Assembly: GCF_018614775.1 (NCBI RefSeq)
Contig: NZ_JAGGOF010000101.1
Span: 1-33,896, forward strand
DNA from: Pseudomonas fluorescens
Lineage (GTDB): Bacteria; Pseudomonadota; Gammaproteobacteria; Pseudomonadales; Pseudomonadaceae
Direction: 5' to 3'
DNA: 33,896 nucleotides
Translations under genes and position numbers: made by a program
Part shown: in pieces, positions 16,161 through 22,329 of the stretch
How the letters are laid out: each line of letters begins with the position of its first letter
Numbering within the stretch: the first letter of the stretch is position 1
The notes under the pieces: model-generated
What the model was told of the DNA's origin: nothing
The model's input: only the letters and a program-made list of their open reading frames with translations
The model's database searches: none

Positions 16161-17048
16161 ATGGCAACTCACGAACACTATTACGTACCGGCCCAGAGCA
16201 AATGGCCGATCATCGCCACGGTCGGGATGTTCGTCACGGTGTACGGCCTGGCGACCTGGTTCAACGACCTGAAGGCCGCGCGACCGGAATCCCACGGCCC
16301 GTTGATTTTCTTCGTCGGCGGCCTGCTGGTGGCCTATATGCTGTTCGGCTGGTTCGGCGCGGTGATCAAGGAAAGCCGCGCCGGGCTCTACAGCCCACAG
16401 CTCGACCGTTCGTTTCGCTGGGGCATGAGCTGGTTCATCTTTTCCGAAGTGATGTTCTTCATCGCGTTCTTCGGCGCGCTGTTCTATGTCCGCCACGTAT
16501 CGGTGCCGGGCCTGGCGGGCGAAGGCACCAAGGGCCTGTCGCACATGCTCTGGCCCAATTTTGAATACGCCTGGCCGTTGCTGCACAACCCCGACCCGAA
16601 ACTGTTCCCGGCACCCAAGGAGGTCATCAGCCCCTGGGGCCTGCCGTTGCTCAACACCGTGTTACTGGTCAGCTCCAGCGTCACCGTCACCATCGCCCAC
16701 CACGCCTTGAAAAAAGGCCATCGCGGTGCGCTGAAACTCTGGTTGGCGATCACCGTGCTGTTGGGCTGCGCGTTCCTCGGCTTCCAGGCCGAAGAATACA
16801 TCCACGCCTACAAGGAACTGGGCCTGACCCTGGGCTCCGGCGTGTACGGCGCGACGTTCTTCATGCTCACGGGGTTCCACGGCGCCCACGTCACCATCGG
16901 CACGCTCATCCTGTTCGTCATGCTGATGCGGATCATGCGCGGGCATTTCGACAACGAGCACCAGTTCGGCTTCGAAGCGGCGAGCTGGTATTGGCACTTC
17001 GTCGACGTGGTGTGGATCGGCTTGTTCATCTTCGTCTACGTGCTCTGA
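16161..17048 (+). CDS. coxC: Cytochrome c oxidase subunit III
   Basis: A 295-residue inner-membrane subunit with about seven membrane segments that stabilises subunit I and proton uptake. The opening MATHEHYYVPAQSKWPI and the FHGAHVTIGT and WYWHFVDVVWIGLF segments are classical for the family. The length exceeds the 261 residues of the mitochondrial form because of an insert near residues 110-160 containing WPNFEYAWPLLHNPDPKL, as is usual in pseudomonads. The start at 16161 follows AAGGAGAACAATAA. It is followed by a small gene on the opposite strand that interrupts the otherwise collinear cluster. Confidence 0.97.
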   Translation: MATHEHYYVPAQSKWPIIATVGMFVTVYGLATWFNDLKAARPESHGPLIFFVGGLLVAYMLFGWFGAVIKESRAGLYSPQLDRSFRWGMSWFIFSEVMFFIAFFGALFYVRHVSVPGLAGEGTKGLSHMLWPNFEYAWPLLHNPDPKLFPAPKEVISPWGLPLLNTVLLVSSSVTVTIAHHALKKGHRGALKLWLAITVLLGCAFLGFQAEEYIHAYKELGLTLGSGVYGATFFMLTGFHGAHVTIGTLILFVMLMRIMRGHFDNEHQFGFEAASWYWHFVDVVWIGLFIFVYVL

Positions 17049-17055
17049 GACACCG

Positions 17056-17259
17056 CTACCAGGGCGCGTGAGAAACCAACTGGCCGCTGAAAAAACCCCA
17101 GGCGATCAAGCCGACGGTGAGGGCGGCCAGGCAGACCCGAATCGCCAGGGCGATGACCAGGCGATTGGAATCGCTGCCGTCCTTGACCAGAAAAAACAGG
17201 CCGCTGAACAGGCTAGCAACCGTGGCAATCAGCATCAGGACGATGGCTGCTTTTAGCAT
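17056..17259 (-). CDS. DUF2909-like twin-transmembrane protein
   Basis: A 67-residue protein with two membrane segments, roughly residues 3-24 (AAIVLMLIATVASLFSGLFF) and 35-57, joined by a short charged loop (VKDGSDSNR). It is oriented against the cox genes in the gap between subunit III and SURF1, the position occupied by PA0109 in P. aeruginosa (from memory). The ATG at 17259 has GGAG at 8 nt, so a GTG three codons upstream is less likely. The function is unknown. A role as a small oxidase-associated membrane protein is only a positional guess. Confidence 0.8.
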   Translation of the reverse strand: MLKAAIVLMLIATVASLFSGLFFLVKDGSDSNRLVIALAIRVCLAALTVGLIAWGFFSGQLVSHAPW

Positions 17260-17329
17260 CAGGCACACTCCGGGGGGACGCGATGCAGGTGAGTATAGCT
17301 ATCCCGTTCGAGCACTTTCGGACGGCGCC

Positions 17330-18067
17330 ATGAAAGGCTTCCGGCCAGGCCTCGTGCCGTCGCTGGTGGTGGCCGTGCTGATGCCGGTCATGGTGTGCCT
17401 GGGGTTCTGGCAACTGAGCCGGGGCGAACAGAAGCGCGTGCTCATGCAGACCTACGCCGAACGCCGCGTGGCGCCAGCGATGGACAGCGCCGAACTGGCG
17501 CAGACCACCGACCCGGCGTTTCGCGCGGTCAAGCTGCAAGGTCAGTTCGACGTCGAGCACAGCGTCCTGCTGGACAACCGCCAGCACGACGGCAAGGTCG
17601 GCGTCGAACTGCTCCAGCCGTTTCTCGACCACGCCACCGGGCTGTGGCTGTTGGTCAATCGCGGCTGGCTGCCCTGGCCTGATCGTCGCACCCCGCCGCT
17701 GTTCAGCACCCCCGAGCAGCCCGTAAGCCTGCAAGCCTGGGTCTATGTCGCACCGGGCGCGACCTTCCAGCTCCACGCCGATCCAACCGCCGCCCCCTGG
17801 CCACGGCTGGTCACGGCCGTCGAGCCGGACAAGCTCTGGGCGGAGCTGGGCCGCAGTGGCTTCACCTATGAACTGCGCCAGCAAAACGGCCCGGGCGCCT
17901 ATCGCACCGACTGGCCGGTGGTGAGCATGGGCCCGGAAAAACACCTCGGTTACGCCGTGCAGTGGTTTGCCATGGCGGCGGCACTGTTCGGCCTTTTCCT
18001 TTATCTCGGATGGCACAACGCAAGGAGACCGCATGGGAACCACCATGAATCCAACCAACACGTCTGA
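17330..18067 (+). CDS. SURF1-family cytochrome oxidase biogenesis protein
   Basis: A 245-residue protein with one membrane segment at each end (about residues 7-27 and 215-233) and a periplasmic domain between them. This is the SURF1 layout. Family landmarks are GFWQLSRGEQKR near residue 27, LLDNRQHDGKVGVELLQPF near residue 80, VNRGWLPWPD near residue 110, and the tail HLGYAVQWFAMA. SURF1 proteins help insert or hold heme A for subunit I. A much longer in-frame extension covers the antisense DUF2909-like gene and is rejected. The ATG at 17330 begins the hydrophobic segment, though its Shine-Dalgarno (GGACGG) is weak. It overlaps the next gene by 35 bp. Confidence 0.92.
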   Translation: MKGFRPGLVPSLVVAVLMPVMVCLGFWQLSRGEQKRVLMQTYAERRVAPAMDSAELAQTTDPAFRAVKLQGQFDVEHSVLLDNRQHDGKVGVELLQPFLDHATGLWLLVNRGWLPWPDRRTPPLFSTPEQPVSLQAWVYVAPGATFQLHADPTAAPWPRLVTAVEPDKLWAELGRSGFTYELRQQNGPGAYRTDWPVVSMGPEKHLGYAVQWFAMAAALFGLFLYLGWHNARRPHGNHHESNQHV

Positions 18068-18626
18068 GGCACCCAGCCCACACAGCCGACGCAAAGGACG
18101 GCTGCAACTGCTGCTGATCGTGCTCGGCGTGGTCGGCCCGATGATCCTCGCCACCGGCATGTACAAGTTCCAGTTCTGGGTGCCGGACAGCCGCAGCTAC
18201 CACGGCGAACTGATCGGCAACGGCCAGACCCGCGCCGAGATCGGCGTGCAGGCCGATGAACAGCGCTGGCAGATCCTGGTCACCGCGCCAAAGGAATGCT
18301 CGGTGGACTGCCGGCAACTGGTGTACCTGGCCCGCCAGGTGCAGATCGGCCTCGGTCGCGACGCCTCCCGCGCCAGTCATGCCCTGGCCATCGCCCAGCC
18401 GCTGGACGCCGAGTACGACGCACAACTGCAGCGCGAGTATCCCCAACTGCAACGCTACCCGCTGGACCTGCCGGCCTATCAAAAAGGCGCCCAGGACGCT
18501 GGCGGCGCGCAACTGTGGATCATCGATCCCCACAGCAACCTGGTGCTGCGCTACGACGCCCGGGTCAAGGGCAAGGACCTGCTCAACGACCTGCGCCACC
18601 TGCTGAAACTGTCGAACATCGGATGA
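18033..18626 (+). CDS. Membrane-anchored protein with Sco-like CxxxC, in the cox cluster
   Basis: A 197-residue protein usually annotated as hypothetical. A membrane anchor spans about residues 24-43, followed by a periplasmic domain. Within it, WQILVTAPKECSVDCRQLVY holds a CxxxC (C89, C93) preceded by a beta-strand, as in Sco (SLLFFGYTFCPDICPTTL). The end, LWIIDPHSNLVLRYDARVKG, resembles the last strands of a thioredoxin fold. I infer a divergent Sco/thioredoxin-like domain that may handle copper or thiols for CuA assembly. The conserved Sco histidine is not obvious. The ATG at 18033 follows AAGGAGACCGC inside the SURF1 gene, so the two are translationally linked. ctaA starts 10 bp downstream. 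Confidence 0.8.
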   Translation: MGTTMNPTNTSEAPSPHSRRKGRLQLLLIVLGVVGPMILATGMYKFQFWVPDSRSYHGELIGNGQTRAEIGVQADEQRWQILVTAPKECSVDCRQLVYLARQVQIGLGRDASRASHALAIAQPLDAEYDAQLQREYPQLQRYPLDLPAYQKGAQDAGGAQLWIIDPHSNLVLRYDARVKGKDLLNDLRHLLKLSNIG

Positions 18627-18636
18627 GGGCATCGAC

Positions 18637-19716
18637 ATGGCCAAACCTGGATTTCGCCTCGCGCTGTTCGCCACGTTGCTGGCACTGATCGTCGTATTGC
18701 TGGGCGCCTACACCCGGCTCACCCACGCCGGCCTCGGCTGCCCGGACTGGCCCGGTTGCTACGGTTTTATCAGCGTGCCCAAGAGCGAAGCCCAACTGGC
18801 CCATGCCGAGCTGCATTTTCCCGACGCCCCGGTGGAAGCCCACAAGGGCTGGAACGAGATGGTCCATCGCTACTTTGCCGGGACCCTGGGCTTGATGATC
18901 GTGGCATTGGCAGCCCGAACCTGGATGAACCGTCACCGCCCGGGCCAGCCGGTGAAGTTGCCGCTGTTCCTGTTGGCCGTGGTCTTCGCCCAAGCCGCGT
19001 TCGGCATGTGGACCGTGACCCTCAAGCTCTGGCCGCAGGTGGTCACCGGGCACCTGCTGGGCGGCTTCGCGACCTTGAGCCTGTTGTTCCTGCTGACTCT
19101 GCGACTGTCCGGCGTATTGCCGGCGCTGACCGTGCCCAGGCGCCTGCAACATTGGGCCACCGCCGGGCTGCTGCTGGTGATCGGCCAGATCGTCCTGGGC
19201 GGCTGGGTCAGCTCCAACTACGCCGCCGTGGCGTGTATCGATTTCCCCACCTGCCACGGCCAATGGCTGCCACCGGCGGACTTCGCCAACGGCTTTCACC
19301 TGACCCAGCACATCGGCCCCAACTACCTGGGCGGCCAACTCGACAGCGACGCCCGCACGGCCATCCACCTGACCCACCGCATCGGCGCCCTGTTGGTGAC
19401 GCTGGTGCTGCTGGGGCTGGCCTGGCAGTTGAAGGCAGTGGGCATGACCCGCTTAGCCGGGCTGGTGCTGACCGCGTTGGCGGCGCAAATCACCCTGGGC
19501 ATCAGCAACGTGCTGTTCCACCTGCCGCTGCCGGTGGCCGTCGCCCACAACGCCGGGGGCGCCGCGCTGCTGCTGACCTTGGTGCTGGTGAATTATCACG
19601 CCCGCACCAGCCTGGTCCGGGTGCGGCATCAGATTCCGCTGCGCTGGCGATTCAACCCGCATAAACACGGCGTCAGCCCCATCACGATAAAAGGAGAGAT
19701 GCCATGGCAACCCTGA
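18637..19716 (+). CDS. ctaA: Heme A synthase (COX15/CtaA)
   Basis: A 359-residue inner-membrane enzyme that oxidises the C8 methyl of heme O to give heme A for the aa3 oxidase. Eight membrane segments are arranged as two four-helix repeats. Conserved histidines are visible in MVHRYFAGT, VTGHLLGG, HLTHRIGALL and VAHNAGGAAL. Two cysteine pairs, GCPDWPGCYG in the first loop and ACIDFPTCHG in the second, match the redox-active pairs of this family. The substrate comes from the cyoE/ctaB product encoded immediately downstream. The two reading frames overlap by 13 bp, and the cyoE ribosome binding site (AAGGAGA) lies within the ctaA 3' end. Confidence 0.95.
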   Translation: MAKPGFRLALFATLLALIVVLLGAYTRLTHAGLGCPDWPGCYGFISVPKSEAQLAHAELHFPDAPVEAHKGWNEMVHRYFAGTLGLMIVALAARTWMNRHRPGQPVKLPLFLLAVVFAQAAFGMWTVTLKLWPQVVTGHLLGGFATLSLLFLLTLRLSGVLPALTVPRRLQHWATAGLLLVIGQIVLGGWVSSNYAAVACIDFPTCHGQWLPPADFANGFHLTQHIGPNYLGGQLDSDARTAIHLTHRIGALLVTLVLLGLAWQLKAVGMTRLAGLVLTALAAQITLGISNVLFHLPLPVAVAHNAGGAALLLTLVLVNYHARTSLVRVRHQIPLRWRFNPHKHGVSPITIKGEMPWQP

Positions 19717-20603
19717 CCGGTGAACGTCACAGCCAGGCGATCTGGCGCGATTACCTGGAGCTGACCAAGCCCAAAGTGGTGGTGCTGATGCTGATCACCT
19801 CGCTGGTCGGCATGTTCCTCGCCACCCGCGCCGGCGTGCCGTGGACAGTGCTGGTGTTCGGCAACCTGGGCATCGCCCTGTGCGCCGGTGGCGCGGCGGC
19901 GGTCAACCACGTGGTGGACCGGCGCATCGACGCAGTGATGGCCCGCACCCACAAACGCCCCCTGGCCGAAGGCCGCGTCTCCCCCGCCGCCGCCCTGACC
20001 TTCGCCCTGGCCCTGGCCGTGTCCGGGCAAGCGCTGCTGCTGGCCTTCACCAACCCGCTGACCGCCTGGCTGACCCTGGCCTCGTTGCTGGGTTACGCGG
20101 TGGTCTACACGGGCTTTCTCAAACGCGCCACGCCACAGAACATCGTCATCGGCGGCCTCGCTGGCGCCGCACCACCGCTGTTGGGTTGGGTAGCCGCCAC
20201 CGGCCACGTCAGCGCCGAACCGCTGTTGCTGGTGCTGATCATCTTCGCCTGGACCCCGCCGCACTTCTGGGCCCTGGCCATCCACCGCAAGGAAGAATAT
20301 GCCAAGGCCGACATCCCGATGCTGCCGGTGACCCACGGCGAGCACTACACCAAGGTGCATATCCTGCTCTACACCCTGGTGCTGCTGGCGGTGAGCCTGA
20401 TGCCGTTCGTGATCCAGATGAGCGGCATGCTCTACCTGGTGTGCGCACTCGCGCTCGGCGCGCGGTTCCTGCAATGGGCCGTGGTGTTGTACCGTGGCAG
20501 TCGGCCGCACGCGGCGATCAACACCTTCAAGTACTCTATCTACTACTTGTTCCTGCTGTTCATCGCCCTGCTTGTCGATCATTACTTATTGTTGAGCCTA
20601 TGA
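19704..20603 (+). CDS. cyoE: Protoheme IX farnesyltransferase (heme O synthase)
   Basis: A 299-residue UbiA-type prenyltransferase of the inner membrane that farnesylates heme B to heme O. The first aspartate-rich motif is NHVVDRRIDAVMARTHKRPL, with the conserved THKRPL tail. The second site is WTPPHFWALAIHRKEEYAKA followed by DIPMLPVTHG. Seven to nine membrane segments are predicted. The start at 19704 is set by AAGGAGA at about 6 nt. The stop codon overlaps the Sco start as ATGA. Together with the ctaA product it forms the heme A branch needed by the oxidase encoded upstream. The ctaB name is also used. Confidence 0.96.
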   Translation: MATLTGERHSQAIWRDYLELTKPKVVVLMLITSLVGMFLATRAGVPWTVLVFGNLGIALCAGGAAAVNHVVDRRIDAVMARTHKRPLAEGRVSPAAALTFALALAVSGQALLLAFTNPLTAWLTLASLLGYAVVYTGFLKRATPQNIVIGGLAGAAPPLLGWVAATGHVSAEPLLLVLIIFAWTPPHFWALAIHRKEEYAKADIPMLPVTHGEHYTKVHILLYTLVLLAVSLMPFVIQMSGMLYLVCALALGARFLQWAVVLYRGSRPHAAINTFKYSIYYLFLLFIALLVDHYLLLSL

Positions 20604-21235
20604 CCCGAACCCAGAAAACCGTCTTCATCCTCGTGGCCGTGATCGCGTTGATCCTCGGCCTCACCGTCAACAAAGTGCTGTCCGGCAAGGGCCAGGGCGA
20701 CCCGACGGCCCTGATCGACGCCGGCATCATCCTGCTGCCGCAAAGCCGCCACCTGCCGGACGTGAAAATGACCGACCAGGACGGCCAGCCGGTGACCATG
20801 AACGAGCTGAAAGACAAATGGAGCCTGCTGTTCTTCGGCTACACCTTCTGCCCGGACATCTGCCCGACCACCCTCGCCCAACTGCGCCAGATCAAAAGCG
20901 AACTGCCGCCCGAAGCTGTGGATAAGCTACAAGTCGTCCTGGTCAGCGTCGACCCGAACCGCGACACGCCCAAGCAACTCAAGCAGTACCTGGGCTACTT
21001 CGATCCCCAGTTCAAAGGCCTCACCGCCTCCTCGATCGAAGACCTGCAAAAACTCGCCAACGCCGTCAGCATCCCCTTCATCCCGGCCGACACCAGCAAA
21101 CCCAACTACACCGTCGACCACAGCGGCAACCTCGCCGTCATCGGACCGGACGGCACCCAGCGCGGGTTCATCCGGGCGCCGTTGAATAACCAGAAACTGG
21201 TCGCGCAACTGCCAGAAATGCTGAAGCGAAAATAG
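20600..21235 (+). CDS. SCO1/SenC-family copper chaperone
   Basis: A 211-residue protein with an N-terminal membrane anchor (about residues 6-25) and a periplasmic thioredoxin-like domain. The copper-binding CxxxC is at C84 and C88 (CPDICPTT). The conserved histidine is in the YTVDHSGNLAVIG segment near the C terminus, so all three classical Sco ligands are present. Sco proteins load or reduce the CuA site of subunit II. It is the last gene of the oxidase cluster and starts inside the cyoE stop (ATGA). REP sequences follow within 20 bp, possibly serving as the 3' end of the transcript. Confidence 0.95.
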   Translation: MTRTQKTVFILVAVIALILGLTVNKVLSGKGQGDPTALIDAGIILLPQSRHLPDVKMTDQDGQPVTMNELKDKWSLLFFGYTFCPDICPTTLAQLRQIKSELPPEAVDKLQVVLVSVDPNRDTPKQLKQYLGYFDPQFKGLTASSIEDLQKLANAVSIPFIPADTSKPNYTVDHSGNLAVIGPDGTQRGFIRAPLNNQKLVAQLPEMLKRK

Positions 21236-21252
21236 CCCACCACCGCCATCCC

Positions 21253-21341
21253 TGTGGGAGCGGGCTTGCTCGCGAAAGCGGTATATCAGCCTGCATCAGT
21301 GCTGAATGTGCCGACGCCTTCGCGAGCAAGCCCGCTCCCAC
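21253..21341. repeat. REPIN after the cox cluster
   Basis: A left REP TGTGGGAGCGGGCTTGCTCG starts at 21253 and the inverted partner CGAGCAAGCCCGCTCCCACA ends at 21341, enclosing a spacer of about 45 nt. This REP variant (GGGCTTG) differs from the one in the cox cluster (GAGCCTG). Confidence 0.92.
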
Positions 21342-21388
21342 ATTCAGCCTGGCTCGTTCACAAACCCCGCATCCGACCCAAAACCCCC

Positions 21389-21412
21389 TGTGGGAGCGAG
21401 CCTGCTCGCGAT
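21389..21412 (+). repeat. Single REP sequence
   Basis: TGTGGGAGCGAGCCTGCTCG followed by CGATG, without an inverted partner nearby. It is the GAGCCTG variant, as at 11505 and 15480. Between it and the leader reading frame (21413-21518) I see no further structure. Confidence 0.85.
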
Positions 21413-21508
21413 GAAATCACTGCGGTCCCAAGCAAAAACGCCCCCCAGCACCACCAAAAATCCCTTCTCCTACAGCCCCTCCCTACAAACCCCCATCAAG
21501 CTACGCAT

Positions 21509-21734
21509 CCTTGCGCCTTTGCCTACAACTACGCCAGAATCCGCCGGCTTGTGCGCCTTGTCCCTGGGTTCTATTGTCGTTCCTGCCACTGCCCATCGGT
21601 GGTCGGGTTTAGTAGCCCGGATGACATATCGGTCGCATGAGTCTCATCAGTCAGGCATTCGCCTGCACTCGATGGTGGCTGTGCGCATGGCGCCTTCGGG
21701 CGCGCCGGTTTTAGGTATGTCACCGGTCTACTAA
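21509..21734 (+). repeat. Leader repeat copy A with possible leader ORF (21519-21734)
   Basis: From 21509 (ATCCTTGCGCCTTTGCC) the sequence matches two other places in this window, near 26163 and 32961. Read from a TTG at 21519, it encodes a 71-codon frame starting PTTTPESAGLCALSLGSIV and stopping at TAA 21732-21734. The same frame in the other copies reads PTTASESAGFSALSSGSIV and PTTQPESADLSALPSSSIV. Because the peptide is kept across diverged copies, it may be a translated leader. No clear ribosome binding site is seen, and a purely structural role is possible. The 3' part overlaps the hairpin region before the DUF6124 gene. Confidence 0.55.
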
Positions 21735-21801
21735 CCTGCGCACAGCCGCCACCCTATCGTTTAGTAGCGAAAAGGTTGCGGCCTAACTGAGAGACATACC
21801 T
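21606..21801 (+). promoter_or_regulatory. Structured leader of the DUF6124 gene with anti-RBS loop
   Basis: A long stem pairs 21674-21687 with 21737-21753 (9 bp CTGTGCGCA/TGCGCACAG plus GGTGG/CCACC across a 3-nt bulge). Inside it, GCGCC-TTCG-GGCGC forms a tetraloop hairpin (21690-21703). CCGGT/ACCGG (21705-21709, 21722-21726) forms another hairpin, with loop TTTAGGTATGTC. Nine loop bases, AGGTATGTC (21713-21721), are exactly complementary to GACATACCT (21793-21801), the bases directly before the ATG. CTACTAAC (21728-21735) can pair, with a bulged T, with either GTTTAGTAG upstream (21607-21615) or downstream (21759-21767). The arrangement suggests a switch controlling translation initiation. 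Confidence 0.6.
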
Positions 21802-22164
21802 ATGTTCAAAGCAACTCCAAATCCCCCAGATGCAGACCCCACCCCGCAATCCGCAAAATCCAAGGCCAAGCAGCAAGACGAAACCACCAAGCGCGTGCTT
21901 GATCACTACTTGCAGCCCAAGCCTGATAAATCCACAGACGAACCGAAACCGGGGCAGATATTCACCGTTGTGAAGGGTCTCGATAACGAGTGCTTGCTCG
22001 CCAACCTCACTGAAACGCTGGCGTCAGCCGATGCCATGGTGGCTGACCTGGCGTTCGACCTGAAAGGCTCGCGGCGTCATTTGGCGATGGGGATTCAACA
22101 GTTGATTGAGCTGAGTTCGTTGTTGGCGAATCAGGTGTTGGATAACGTAGAACCGCGTCAATAG
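21802..22164 (+). CDS. DUF6124-family (formerly DUF3077-type) small protein
   Basis: A 120-residue protein of a family abundant in Pseudomonas and of unknown function. The N-terminal ~55 residues are hydrophilic and low in complexity (MFKATPNPPDADPTPQSAKS, Lys/Gln/Asp rich) and probably disordered. The C-terminal half is helical: LLANLTETLASADAMVADLA, then RHLAMGIQQLIELSSLLANQ, ending VLDNVEPRQ. No signal peptide or catalytic motif is seen. Its start codon follows GAGAGACATACCT, which is complementary to a loop in the leader, so translational control is likely. It is followed by an intrinsic terminator and therefore probably forms a single-gene unit. Confidence 0.85.
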   Translation: MFKATPNPPDADPTPQSAKSKAKQQDETTKRVLDHYLQPKPDKSTDEPKPGQIFTVVKGLDNECLLANLTETLASADAMVADLAFDLKGSRRHLAMGIQQLIELSSLLANQVLDNVEPRQ

Positions 22165-22182
22165 TATTTATTCGCTAACGTA

Positions 22183-22209
22183 AAACCCGACGTTTTGCGT
22201 CGGGTTTTT
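22183..22209 (+). terminator. Intrinsic terminator of the DUF6124 gene
   Basis: AAACCCGACG (22183-22192) pairs with CGTCGGGTTT (22198-22207) around a TTTTG loop, followed by T residues to 22209. It is 18 bp after the stop codon, a classical rho-independent terminator. It also argues against any start of the downstream NTPase gene inside it. Confidence 0.92.
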
Positions 22210-22329
22210 GGTTCTTACATCCGAAATGTCTACGGCGATTATGCCCAGCCGCTTATCAAGCTGATATCAAAGTCGTATTATGGAAGCAATTGGCCACAAA
22301 GTGCTGGCCCGCCTAGGTGCAAGGGACTG

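Noticed and set aside
21253..21412. Repeated short sequences that might be a CRISPR array
   Set aside because: The repeats are inverted REP units with irregular spacing and variable sequence, with no regular spacers and no cas genes.
22195..22329. N-terminal extension of the KAP NTPase from a start at 22195
   Set aside because: The extension begins inside the intrinsic terminator of the DUF6124 gene and has no family similarity; the ATG at 22330 has AAGGGA before it.
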